Positions 54,244 to 62,942 of a DNA stretch of 64,000 bases are shown here, piece by piece. Each line of letters opens with the position of its first letter. Position 1 is the first letter of the stretch. This DNA comes from an uncultured Blautia sp. GTDB taxonomy: Bacteria; Bacillota; Clostridia; Lachnospirales; Lachnospiraceae. Location: positions 1 through 64,000 of the forward strand of contig CAKRMK010000006.1 of the NCBI GenBank assembly GCA_934364795.1. Reading direction: 5' to 3'. Under the pieces are notes generated by a model, which ran no database searches, was not told where the DNA came from, and saw nothing but the letters and a program-made list of their open reading frames with translations. The position numbers and the translations under genes are program-made.

Positions 54244-55185
54244 TTAGAAAAATTTCTTCTTGGACAGAATCACAGCCGCCACAATGCTCACCAGCACTGA
54301 CAGCAGGATTACCACTAAAAAGCCCCATTTATCCGCAGAAAACGGCATTCCCGCAGGACTTAAGTTCATGCCATAGGCACTGAACACAATGGTAGGAATA
54401 CTCATTACAATGGTGATAACAGACAGTACCTTCATGACCACATTCAGGTTATTGGAAATAACAGATGCAAAAGTACCCATCATGCTGCTTAAAATACCGC
54501 TGTATATATTCGCCATCTCGATTGCCTGCTTGTTCTCTATGATAACATCCTCCAACAGATCCGTATCCTCCGGGTACTGCTTGATGCTCTCCACCTTCAG
54601 AAGTTTCTCCAGCACTACCTCATTGGACCTTAGGGATGTAGTAAAGTATACCAGAGATTTCTCCAGTTCCAGAAGCTCCATCAGCTCCTGATTCCTGGTG
54701 GACATGTGAAGCTTCTCCTCCACCTGCTCACTTTTCTTGTCAATGATACGCAGATAATGAAGATACATGGTGGCGTTGCGGTACAGAATCTGTAAGATAA
54801 ACCTTGTCTTCATATAAGTGAAGAAATTCCTCACCCTTCCTTCCATGAAACGGGTAAGCACCTGGGTATCCTCCAGACACACGGTAATGATCCTCTTCCT
54901 GGTAACTATAATACCCAGAGGAATGGTACCATACCAGTCTTTATCATTACGTTCCTCGATCATAGGAACATCTACAAGGATCAGGGTATAATTATCTTCC
55001 ACTTCAATACGGGAACGCTCTTCTTCATCCAGAGGAGCCCGAAGATCGTCTACTTCGATTCCGAATCGCTCGGACATCTCAAAAATCTCGGTTGCAGTGG
55101 GATTGGTCATGGCAATCCAGCAATCCTCCTGTGGCTCCTGGATCTCATGGATCGCACCCTCTATCGTCTTAAAAATCCTTACCAC
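54244..55185 (-). CDS. corA: CorA-family magnesium transporter
   Basis: The protein (313 residues from the chosen start) has a cytoplasmic N-terminal funnel domain, a long helical region, and two C-terminal membrane helices with the selectivity motif YGMN before the last helix. The ending ILSKKKFF is basic, as usual. It imports Mg2+, or Co2+/Ni2+ in some homologues. The frame is open to an ATG at 55218, but GGAGGG lies about 10 bp before a GTG at 55185, giving the usual start VRIFKTIEG; I chose that with moderate certainty. Confidence 0.9.
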   Translation of the reverse strand: MVRIFKTIEGAIHEIQEPQEDCWIAMTNPTATEIFEMSERFGIEVDDLRAPLDEEERSRIEVEDNYTLILVDVPMIEERNDKDWYGTIPLGIIVTRKRIITVCLEDTQVLTRFMEGRVRNFFTYMKTRFILQILYRNATMYLHYLRIIDKKSEQVEEKLHMSTRNQELMELLELEKSLVYFTTSLRSNEVVLEKLLKVESIKQYPEDTDLLEDVIIENKQAIEMANIYSGILSSMMGTFASVISNNLNVVMKVLSVITIVMSIPTIVFSAYGMNLSPAGMPFSADKWGFLVVILLSVLVSIVAAVILSKKKFF

Positions 55186-55369
55186 AATCTGCACTCCCTC
55201 CATTGTCTTGTTTCTCAAAAAATATATTTTTCATTATAATTTGTACAGGAAATTTTGTCAATTCTAATAGATTCGGTTTACAAATTTTTTGTATTTCGCT
55301 ATAATGTCTTTAAAGATATATTCGTACTTTACTTTGATAAAGTCAAAAAAAAGAAAGGATTTTATGCCT

Positions 55370-56461
55370 ATGAGTCAGTCAACATTTGGAAAAAAATTCA
55401 CGGTAACTACCTGGGGAGAGTCACATGGCAAGGCACTTGGAGCCGTAGTAGATGGAGTGCCCGCAGGACTTTTTCTTACAGAAGCAGATATACAGTCTTA
55501 CTTAAACCGCAGAAAGCCAGGACAGAGCCGTTATACCACAGCTCGTAACGAGGGGGATCAGGTAGAAATTCTCTCTGGCGTATTTGAAGGCAAAACAACA
55601 GGAACTCCGATTTCCCTGATCGTTTACAACAAAGATCAGCGTTCCCGTGACTATGGAAGCATTGCAAACACCTACCGCCCCGGCCATGCTGATTACTGTT
55701 TTGACAGTAAATACGGCTTCCGGGATTACAGAGGTGGCGGACGCTCTTCCGGGCGTGAAACCATAGGGCGTGTTGCTGCCGGTGCTATTGCAGCCAAAAT
55801 TCTAAGAGAGCTTGGCATCACCCTGCAGGCCTACACCTATTCCATTGGCCCGGTTACCTGCCACAGTTTCCACCCTGAAGTAATTCCGGAAAATTCTTTT
55901 TATATGCCAGATATGGTTGCTGCACAAAAAGCCACACAGTACCTGGAACAGTGTATGAAAGAATACGACAGTGCAGGAGGCGTAATTGAATGCCGGATAA
56001 AAGGTGTTCCAGCAGGAATCGGAGATCCGGTTTTCGGAAAGCTTGATGCAGCATTTGCACAGGCACTTATGTCTATCGGAGCTGTCAAAGCCGTGGAAGT
56101 GGGTGATGGAACAAAGGTTTCCACCTTAAAGGGTTCCACAGATAATGACGGTTTCCACATGGAAGACGGCAAAATTGTAAAAACCACCAACCACTCCGGC
56201 GGTATCTTAGGTGGTATCAGTGACGGAGGCGAAATCCTGCTCCGCGCCCACGTAAAGCCAACTCCGTCTATTGCACAGCCCCAGCAGACCGTTACCAGAA
56301 CCGGCGAAAATATTTCCATTGAGATCAAAGGACGCCACGATCCGGTAATTGTGCCAAGAGCTGTTGTAGTTGTAGAATCCATGGCCGCCATCACCCTTCT
56401 CGATGCAATGTTCTCTAATATGAGTGCAAAAATGGATTCTGTAAAAAATTTCTATCTGTAA
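55370..56461 (+). CDS. aroC: Chorismate synthase
   Basis: AroC forms chorismate from EPSP with reduced FMN, closing the shikimate pathway to aromatic amino acids. The protein (363 residues) has the signatures TTWGESHGKALGAVVDG, YRPGHADYCFDSKYGFRDYR, GGGRSSGRETIGRVAAG and RHDPVIVPRAV. The family start MSxSTFG matches the ATG at 55370, 10 bp after AAAGGA; the ATG six bases earlier (55364) is the alternative. No other aro genes are adjacent. A strong terminator follows. Confidence 0.96.
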   Translation: MSQSTFGKKFTVTTWGESHGKALGAVVDGVPAGLFLTEADIQSYLNRRKPGQSRYTTARNEGDQVEILSGVFEGKTTGTPISLIVYNKDQRSRDYGSIANTYRPGHADYCFDSKYGFRDYRGGGRSSGRETIGRVAAGAIAAKILRELGITLQAYTYSIGPVTCHSFHPEVIPENSFYMPDMVAAQKATQYLEQCMKEYDSAGGVIECRIKGVPAGIGDPVFGKLDAAFAQALMSIGAVKAVEVGDGTKVSTLKGSTDNDGFHMEDGKIVKTTNHSGGILGGISDGGEILLRAHVKPTPSIAQPQQTVTRTGENISIEIKGRHDPVIVPRAVVVVESMAAITLLDAMFSNMSAKMDSVKNFYL

Positions 56462-56470
56462 TTTATTTAC

Positions 56471-56522
56471 AAAAAAGAAACTGCCATCTGCCACTTAACA
56501 GGCAGACAACAGTTTCTTTTTT
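56471..56522 (+). terminator. Bidirectional terminator between aroC and the lactonase gene
   Basis: A perfect 13-bp stem (56471-56483 with 56510-56522), an internal loop and a second 6-bp stem form one hairpin with A and T tracts at its ends. Confidence 0.88.
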
Positions 56523-56552
56523 ATTAACTGTAATGATATTCAACTATAATGA

Positions 56553-57638
56553 TCAATCCATTGCCTCAATATCTTCTCCATCCGGAACCGGCCAGATATT
56601 GATACAGTTAGGAGTCTCAATCTTTCTTGGTTTTCCCTTCATCATAATGATGTTCTTCTCATAATCAACCTTGAAAGTAGTTACCGTATTGCTGGAATGG
56701 TTTGCAACCGCAATATGCTGATTATCCGGGAAAATTACAAGATCCTTAGGGTAATCGCCGCTTACAGGAAGTACAAACTTACGATCCAGAAGACCAGTCT
56801 CACCATCAACCTCATACATAGCGACTGTATTCTCACCGGCAGTGGTACAGAACAGATGTTTACCATCCGGTGCAAGCGCAAGACCTGAAGCTGCATTGTG
56901 GGACACGCCGCCAGATTCCTCCTTAGCAAGGGTAGACACGCTCTGAAGCAGTTCAAATTCAGGCACATCGCCGCTTCCGTCATAGCTGTATACCTTAATT
57001 TCATTACTAAGCTCAAAAAGCACATATGCAAAACGTCCGTCAGCACTGAAGCGGATAATACGGGGGCCGCTCTCTCTCGGGCAGCGGACAATATCTACAA
57101 GCTCCAGCTTATCCGTGCGTTTATTAATACGATATACCTTAACCTGATCAATACCGTTATCTACCGCACAGAGATATTTATTATCCGGTGTAGGACGTAC
57201 ACAGTTCACATGCGGGCGGAAATTTCGTTCCGCTACACTTCCAAGGCCTGTATGGAATACTCCGTCCATAACACTGCCAAGACGTCCGTCTTTATGTGTG
57301 TGTACAACGGTCACCTTACCATCATGATAGCCTGCCACATAAAGATATTTGCCATCTACATCTGTTGCCAGAAAACATCCACGCATACCGTCAATATCAA
57401 CACTGTTGATACGTGACAGGTCACCATTATGGTCACGCTTGAAAACCGCAACTCCTTCGTCCTCGATGGAATATAAATACTTGCCATTCTTGGATACTGC
57501 GGTATAGGATGCATTGCTTACTTCCACTTCGCTTCTCTCTGTGAGAGTACCCTCCTCCAGGTTCACATCATAAACCTGGATTCCCTTGCTGGTTCCGTGA
57601 GTATAGGTACCTACATAAGCCACATATTTCTTCCCCAT
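56553..57638 (-). CDS. Lactonase-family beta-propeller protein (YkgB/Pgl type)
   Basis: The 361-residue cytoplasmic protein starts KYVAYVGTYTHGTSKGIQVY and repeats strands such as GKYLYSIED, GKYLYVAGYHDG, NKYLCAVDNG, GRFAYVLFEL, GKHLFCTTAGENTV and NQHIAVANHSSNTV. This is the seven-bladed propeller of cycloisomerase-type 6-phosphogluconolactonases. It may hydrolyse 6-phosphogluconolactone, but many relatives have other or unknown lactone substrates. No pentose-phosphate genes lie next to it. It has its own promoter, embedded in the end of hemL, and a shared terminator with aroC. Confidence 0.85.
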   Translation of the reverse strand: MGKKYVAYVGTYTHGTSKGIQVYDVNLEEGTLTERSEVEVSNASYTAVSKNGKYLYSIEDEGVAVFKRDHNGDLSRINSVDIDGMRGCFLATDVDGKYLYVAGYHDGKVTVVHTHKDGRLGSVMDGVFHTGLGSVAERNFRPHVNCVRPTPDNKYLCAVDNGIDQVKVYRINKRTDKLELVDIVRCPRESGPRIIRFSADGRFAYVLFELSNEIKVYSYDGSGDVPEFELLQSVSTLAKEESGGVSHNAASGLALAPDGKHLFCTTAGENTVAMYEVDGETGLLDRKFVLPVSGDYPKDLVIFPDNQHIAVANHSSNTVTTFKVDYEKNIIMMKGKPRKIETPNCINIWPVPDGEDIEAMD

Positions 57639-57744
57639 TGTCTGTCTAGCCTCCTACAGTCTCATTTCTGGAAACCGTTCGTTCACGCTGCTGCTTCCGA
57701 TCTCATATGCAGCGTTCTGGTTTCTTTTATGTAATTGTAACCAG

Positions 57745-57773
57745 ATTATACCACACACAGTTTCAAAGAACAA
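57745..57773 (-). promoter_or_regulatory. Sigma-A promoter of the lactonase-family gene
   Basis: TTGTTC (57768-57773), a 17-bp spacer and TATAAT (57745-57750) on the minus strand overlap the last codons of hemL. The leader of about 100 nt (57639-57738) holds a small CGCTGC/GCAGCG hairpin. Confidence 0.65.
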
Positions 57774-59034
57774 GCTTTACTGCATCCAGAGTTTCCATAA
57801 TAATTTCTTCTGTATGAGCCATAGACAAAAACATTGCCTCAAACTGGGAGGGAGCCATGTGGATTCCCATTTTCAGCATTCCCTTAAAGTATCTGGCAAA
57901 AGCCTTTGTATCTGATGTTTTTGCAGAAACATAGTCAACTACAGGCTGATCAGTAAAGAAAAGACTTCCAAGAGAACTGATATGATTCATATGAACCGGT
58001 AATCCTTTTTCCTCTGCGATCTTTTCCATACCGCCATAAAGCAGTTCGCCTTTTTCTTCCAGAGATTTATAAATATCCTGATGGTCGTATAAATATTTCA
58101 GTTGTGTAAGTCCTGCTGCCATAGCAACCGGATTTCCACTTAAAGTACCCGCCTGATATACCTTGCCTGCCGGCGCAACCAGCTCCATTACATCTCTTCT
58201 TCCGCCATAGGCACCAACCGGCATTCCTGCACCGATAATTTTTCCATAAGTAACAAGGTCAGGAGTTACGCCAAAGTACTGTGCAGCACCGCCAAACGCA
58301 AGTCTGAAACCGGTAATAACCTCATCAAAGATCAAAAGAGCGTTATATTTATCACAAAGTGTCCGAAGCCCTTCAAGGAATCCTTCCCGCGGAGGCACCA
58401 CGCCCATATTGGCACCTACTGCTTCTACAATCACAGCAGCCACCTGTCCATCTGCCTGTTCAAAAAGCTCTTCCACACTTTTAAGGTCATTATAAACTGC
58501 CAGCATGGTGTCTTCTGTGCATCCCCTTGGAACCCCTGCGCTGTCCGGAACTCCGCTTGTCATTACACCGGAGCCTGCACTTACCAGCATAGCATCACTG
58601 TGTCCATGATAGCATCCCGCAAATTTAATGATTTTATTTTTTCCTGTAAATCCCCTGGCAACACGAATTGCGCTCATAACGGCCTCAGTTCCGGAATTTA
58701 CCATACGGATCATATCCACATGAGGAATCCTGTCACAGATAAATTCTGCCATCTCTACCTCAATTTCTGTGGCACATCCAAAACTCAATCCATTTTCGCA
58801 GGCCTTTAACACACTTTCTCTCACTGCTGGAAAATTGTGTCCCAGAATCATAGGACCCCAGGAATCAATATAATCAATATAGCGGTTTCCATCTACATCA
58901 TAAATATAACAGCCATCTGCTTTTGCAATAAATCTTGGAGCCTCTCCAATGGCGCCATAAGCGCGCACTGGGCTGTTTACACCTCCGGGAATCCTTTTTA
59001 CCGCTCTCTCAAAAAGCTTTTCTGACTTTGTCAT
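57763..59034 (-). CDS. hemL: Glutamate-1-semialdehyde 2,1-aminomutase
   Basis: HemL converts glutamate 1-semialdehyde to 5-aminolevulinate, the second step of the C5 tetrapyrrole pathway. The 423-residue PLP enzyme has the motifs KRIPGGVNSPVRAYG, GSGTEAVMSAIRVARG-like NSGTEAVMSAIRVARGFTG, the Asp of LIFDEVITGFR and the PLP lysine in TYGKIIGAGMPVGAYGG. The start overlaps the hemB stop by one base (TGATG). It is the last gene of the operon. Confidence 0.97.
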   Translation of the reverse strand: MTKSEKLFERAVKRIPGGVNSPVRAYGAIGEAPRFIAKADGCYIYDVDGNRYIDYIDSWGPMILGHNFPAVRESVLKACENGLSFGCATEIEVEMAEFICDRIPHVDMIRMVNSGTEAVMSAIRVARGFTGKNKIIKFAGCYHGHSDAMLVSAGSGVMTSGVPDSAGVPRGCTEDTMLAVYNDLKSVEELFEQADGQVAAVIVEAVGANMGVVPPREGFLEGLRTLCDKYNALLIFDEVITGFRLAFGGAAQYFGVTPDLVTYGKIIGAGMPVGAYGGRRDVMELVAPAGKVYQAGTLSGNPVAMAAGLTQLKYLYDHQDIYKSLEEKGELLYGGMEKIAEEKGLPVHMNHISSLGSLFFTDQPVVDYVSAKTSDTKAFARYFKGMLKMGIHMAPSQFEAMFLSMAHTEEIIMETLDAVKLVL

Positions 59035-60017
59035 CAGCCGATTCTCCCTTCATCCATCATTTTTGCGATTTCTTCTGCAAAATAAGTAATGTAAATCTGG
59101 GCACCGGCACGGTATGCACCAACTGCCATTTCCCCTACAATACGTTTTTCATCAATCCAGCCCATTTTTGCAGCAGCTTTCACCATCGCATACTCACCAC
59201 TCACACTGTAGGCTGCAACCGGAACATTCACAGCCTTGGAAATTTCAGATACCATATCAAGATAGGACATTGCCGGTTTTACCATGATAATATCAGCGCC
59301 CTCTTCAATATCCATAAGAGCCTCTTTCATGCCTTCCCGTCTGTTATGGAAATCCATCTGATAGCTCTTTCTGTCTCCAAATGCCGGAGCACTGCCTGCT
59401 GCATCCCTGAATGGACCATAAAAAGCAGATGCATATTTTACTGCATAAGACATAATAGGGGTATTGGTAAATCCGCCTTTATCCAGCTCCTTACGGATAG
59501 CAGCCACACGGCCATCCATCATATCAGAAGGTGCGATCATATCAGAGCCAGCCTGTGCATGGGATAAAGCAGTTTTTGCAAGAAGCTCAAGAGTTTTGTC
59601 ATTGTCCACATCGTGTCCGCAAAGAACACCACAATGACCGTGTGAAGTGTATTCGCACATGCACACATCTGTCACATAATACATCTCTGGGAATCTGCTT
59701 TTTGCCTCTCTAAGAGCCCTCTGCACAATTCCATCCTCTGCATAGGCACCGCTTCCGATTTCATCCTTATGATCCGGAATTCCAAAAAGCATAATACTTC
59801 CCACACCAGCTTTTTCCAGTTCTTCCAGTTTATAGGGAAGCCTGTCCAGGCTGTACCGGTACTGTCCCTCCATAGAAGGAATTTCTTCCTGAATCCCGTT
59901 TCCTTCCATGACAAACAACGGGTAAATCAGAGATGATTTATCCATTCTAGTTTCTCTCACCATCTTGCGAAGGTTTTCTCCACCTCTTAATCGTCTTGGT
60001 CTTTTGATCAGTTCCAT
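59034..60017 (-). CDS. hemB: Porphobilinogen synthase
   Basis: HemB joins two 5-aminolevulinates into porphobilinogen. The 327 residues include the cysteine-rich metal site DVCMCEYTSHGHCGVLCGHD (a zinc-dependent type by its three cysteines), the first active lysine in MSYAVKYASAFYGPFRDA and the Schiff-base lysine in IMVKPAMSYLD. It overlaps the end of the upstream fusion gene by 10 bp and hemL downstream by 1 bp. Confidence 0.97.
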   Translation of the reverse strand: MELIKRPRRLRGGENLRKMVRETRMDKSSLIYPLFVMEGNGIQEEIPSMEGQYRYSLDRLPYKLEELEKAGVGSIMLFGIPDHKDEIGSGAYAEDGIVQRALREAKSRFPEMYYVTDVCMCEYTSHGHCGVLCGHDVDNDKTLELLAKTALSHAQAGSDMIAPSDMMDGRVAAIRKELDKGGFTNTPIMSYAVKYASAFYGPFRDAAGSAPAFGDRKSYQMDFHNRREGMKEALMDIEEGADIIMVKPAMSYLDMVSEISKAVNVPVAAYSVSGEYAMVKAAAKMGWIDEKRIVGEMAVGAYRAGAQIYITYFAEEIAKMMDEGRIG

Positions 60018-62464
60018 TTTTCTTCACTCCTCTTCAGTGTCATAACCAGTTCGATCAGACTGTCGATCGTAGCTTTTTCTGACATATATGTTATCATTCC
60101 ATAAGCATCAGCTGCCGCCTTTGTCTGCTTTCCAATGCATGCAGCATGTACTTTCGAATAATCAAGGCCTTTTGTACTGTTAACAAACCCTTTTACAGTG
60201 GATGCGCTTGTAAACACTGCAAGGTCAATGTTTCCCTCTTCAAACTCTTTTTTCTCATCAATCAGAGGGCTGTTTTCATATTCTGTGTGATAAGTAGGAA
60301 TATCATCAACCTGCGCCCCTGTTTTTTCCAGTTCTAAGACAAGATTCTGATTGCCAGCCAAAGCACGGGGGATAAGAATCTTTTCTTTACCAGATAACTG
60401 CTCTGCCAGCTCCTTGCCAAGGGTATCCCCATCATAAACAGAAGGCATAAAGTCTGCATAAATTCCCTTTTCCAGAAGTTTCTTTTTGGTACCTTCTCCG
60501 ATAACTGCAATTTTTATCCTTCCAAGGCGGCGCACATCCATCTGCTTTGCCGCCATTTCCTTCCAGAAAATTTCAACGCCAAGAGGACTTGTAAATACAA
60601 GCCAGTCATAAGTTTCAAAAGTCTCAAAAGCCTGATACAGACGGCTTTGATCCTCAAGAGGCGTAATACTGATAGACGGAAGCTCCAGTACCTCGGCACC
60701 TTTTTCCCGCAGCTTTGCAGCTGTTCTGGATATATTTTCTTTTGGTCTTGTGACAAGGATCTTAAAGCCTGCCAGAGGCAATTTTTCATACCAGGCAAAA
60801 TCATCTGCCAGAGTGCAGACCTTTCCTACCACAATAATGGCCGGTGTCTGTATTTTCTGTCTGTCTGCCTCTTCTTTCAAAGTGGCAACCGTTGCCACAA
60901 CCCTTCTCTGACCTGCTGTGGTTCCTTTTGCCAAAACGGCTGCCGGCATATCCGGGGACATTCCTGCTTTCATAAGTCCCTGGCAGATATCCTCCATTGC
61001 TGTAACGCCCATAAGAAAAACAAGTGTGCCTTTTGTGTGCACAAGAGCTTCAAAATCAATATCGTAATCCATTCCCTGGCGTTTATGTCCGGTAATAATA
61101 TGGACAGAAGAACAGAAATCTCTGTGTGTTACCGGAATTCCATTATACGCTGGTACAGAAACAGGAGAAGTAACTCCCGGAACAATTTCATAAGGAATTC
61201 CCTCTTTTGTGAGAAGCTCCAGCTCCTCGCCCCCTCTTCCAAACAGGAAAGGGTCACCGCCTTTTAAGCGGACCACTTTGTTTCCTTTTTTTGCTTCTTC
61301 TAAAAGCACCTGATTGATCTGTTCCTGGGGCATGGTATGATGTCCGGCGCGTTTTCCCACATTGATCAGTCTGGCTGAATATGGAATCTTCGTAAGAATT
61401 CCCTGTCCTACAAGACTGTCATAGACCACTACATCTGCCTGTTCTAAAACCTGTAAGCCTTTCAGGGTAAAAAGCCCCACATCTCCGGGGCCAGCCCCAA
61501 CCAGCCATACTTTTCCAACATTCTTCCCTGACACTTTTTGCTCTTTCTCCTGTAAATCTTTCTTATTTTCTGCCAAATTTTCCTTACATGCTTCTTTCAG
61601 TTCTTTTGCAAGAGAAATCCCAAGCTCCTCAGGCTGCTCTATACTGCCTGTTTTACTGCCCTTCAAATAACGTCCTGTACTCTCATCATAATAAAGTCCC
61701 CGCAGAAAAATCTGGTTTTCTTTTATTTCTCCATAAGCAGCCACCGGAGAAGTGCAGCCTCCGTCTAAATATTTCACAAAGGCTCTTTCTGCATCTGCAA
61801 GCACATGTGCATCCCTGTCATCGTATCCTTCCAGGAAATCATAGTCCAGTGTATTCTTTCCCTGAACTGCAAGAATTCCCTGTCCTGCTGCCGGTATCAT
61901 TTCATCCGGGGAAAAATAACGGCTGATTCTTTCTTCCAGTCCCAGACGCTTCAGTCCGGCTGCTGCAAGAATCAAAGCAGAATATTCTCCAGAATCCAGT
62001 TTTTTCAGACGAGTCTGAAGGTTTCCGCGAATGCTTTTTACTTCCATTTCCGGATAAAGTTCCTTTAACTGCAGTGTACGGCGAAGGCTGGAACATCCAA
62101 TGGGCTTTGACGGATCAAGCTTCGTTACGCCTTCTGGCAAAACCAGAACATCCCTGGGATCCTCTCTTTTTGAAAAAGCAAGAAGAGGCAGTTCATCCGG
62201 AACCTCCATAGGCATATCCTTCAGACTGTGTACAGAAAGCTGGCTTTTTCCTTCCAGAAGTGCTTTATCCAGCTCTTTTACAAAAAGTCCTTTCCCTCCG
62301 ATTTTGTCCAGTGTACGGTCCAGAATCTTATCTCCTGTGGTTTTCATGGTAAGGATTTCTACATCCAGCCCCGGATTTTTTTCCACAATATAATCCCTGA
62401 CCATCTCACTTTGCAAAACTGCAAGTTTGCTTTCTCTGCTTCCAATCACTACTTTCTTACTCAT
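60008..62464 (-). CDS. hemC: Fusion of HemC, CobA (SUMT) and HemD
   Basis: One 818-residue protein carries three consecutive enzymes. Residues 1 to about 290 are porphobilinogen deaminase ([29 protein letters not shown], dipyrromethane-binding Cys in [12 protein letters not shown]). Residues about 330-575 are uroporphyrinogen-III C-methyltransferase ([44 protein letters not shown]). Residues about 580-815 are uroporphyrinogen-III synthase ([43 protein letters not shown]). It therefore takes porphobilinogen to precorrin-2. The start at 62464 has GAGGA and overlaps sirC by 8 bp. HemD-CobA fusions are known; the three-way fusion is less common. Confidence 0.95.
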   Translation of the reverse strand: MSKKVVIGSRESKLAVLQSEMVRDYIVEKNPGLDVEILTMKTTGDKILDRTLDKIGGKGLFVKELDKALLEGKSQLSVHSLKDMPMEVPDELPLLAFSKREDPRDVLVLPEGVTKLDPSKPIGCSSLRRTLQLKELYPEMEVKSIRGNLQTRLKKLDSGEYSALILAAAGLKRLGLEERISRYFSPDEMIPAAGQGILAVQGKNTLDYDFLEGYDDRDAHVLADAERAFVKYLDGGCTSPVAAYGEIKENQIFLRGLYYDESTGRYLKGSKTGSIEQPEELGISLAKELKEACKENLAENKKDLQEKEQKVSGKNVGKVWLVGAGPGDVGLFTLKGLQVLEQADVVVYDSLVGQGILTKIPYSARLINVGKRAGHHTMPQEQINQVLLEEAKKGNKVVRLKGGDPFLFGRGGEELELLTKEGIPYEIVPGVTSPVSVPAYNGIPVTHRDFCSSVHIITGHKRQGMDYDIDFEALVHTKGTLVFLMGVTAMEDICQGLMKAGMSPDMPAAVLAKGTTAGQRRVVATVATLKEEADRQKIQTPAIIVVGKVCTLADDFAWYEKLPLAGFKILVTRPKENISRTAAKLREKGAEVLELPSISITPLEDQSRLYQAFETFETYDWLVFTSPLGVEIFWKEMAAKQMDVRRLGRIKIAVIGEGTKKKLLEKGIYADFMPSVYDGDTLGKELAEQLSGKEKILIPRALAGNQNLVLELEKTGAQVDDIPTYHTEYENSPLIDEKKEFEEGNIDLAVFTSASTVKGFVNSTKGLDYSKVHAACIGKQTKAAADAYGMITYMSEKATIDSLIELVMTLKRSEEKWN

Positions 62465-62942
62465 AACTGTCCTCGTCTTTAGCCATTTCTTCAAGCAATG
62501 CCTGGATTTTCTCCCTGACAGCTTTGGCCTTTTTATGATTCATTCCGCTTGCTGTGATTCCCACAACCACATCATCCTTCAGGCAGATACCCGGAAAATA
62601 AAAGTCACACAGATTTTTATCACTGGCAACATTTACATAGATTCCTTCTTCTTTACATGTGCGGTAGATTTCTTCATTTAATTCTCTGTTATTTGTCACT
62701 GCAAACACCATGTATGCCATGGCAAAATCTGCTTTTTTTACCGGGCGGGCCTGTATCTGGATCTTTCCCATTTTTCCCAGCTCCCACAGATCTGCAGTCA
62801 TTTTCGGTGCTACAACTGTAATATTCCTTGTAAAAAGCAAAAGTGCCTTTACACGGCGTGTGGCAATAGTTCCGCCCCCTACTACCACAACATTTTTATT
62901 GGACAAATCTACATAAAGCGGAAAATACCGTTTATTTTTCAT
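62457..62942 (-). CDS. sirC: Precorrin-2 dehydrogenase (siroheme synthase N-domain)
   Basis: The 161-residue protein oxidises precorrin-2 to sirohydrochlorin with NAD+. It has the Rossmann glycine motif VVVVGGGTIATRRVKALL near residue 20, then FAVTNNRELNEEIYRTCKEE, VASDKNLCDFYFPGIC and GITASGMNHKKAKAVREKI. It lacks the methyltransferase half of CysG, which is instead in the fusion downstream. Whether it also inserts iron is unknown. It starts within the last codons of hemA (11-bp overlap) and overlaps the fusion gene by 8 bp. Confidence 0.93.
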   Translation of the reverse strand: MKNKRYFPLYVDLSNKNVVVVGGGTIATRRVKALLLFTRNITVVAPKMTADLWELGKMGKIQIQARPVKKADFAMAYMVFAVTNNRELNEEIYRTCKEEGIYVNVASDKNLCDFYFPGICLKDDVVVGITASGMNHKKAKAVREKIQALLEEMAKDEDSYE

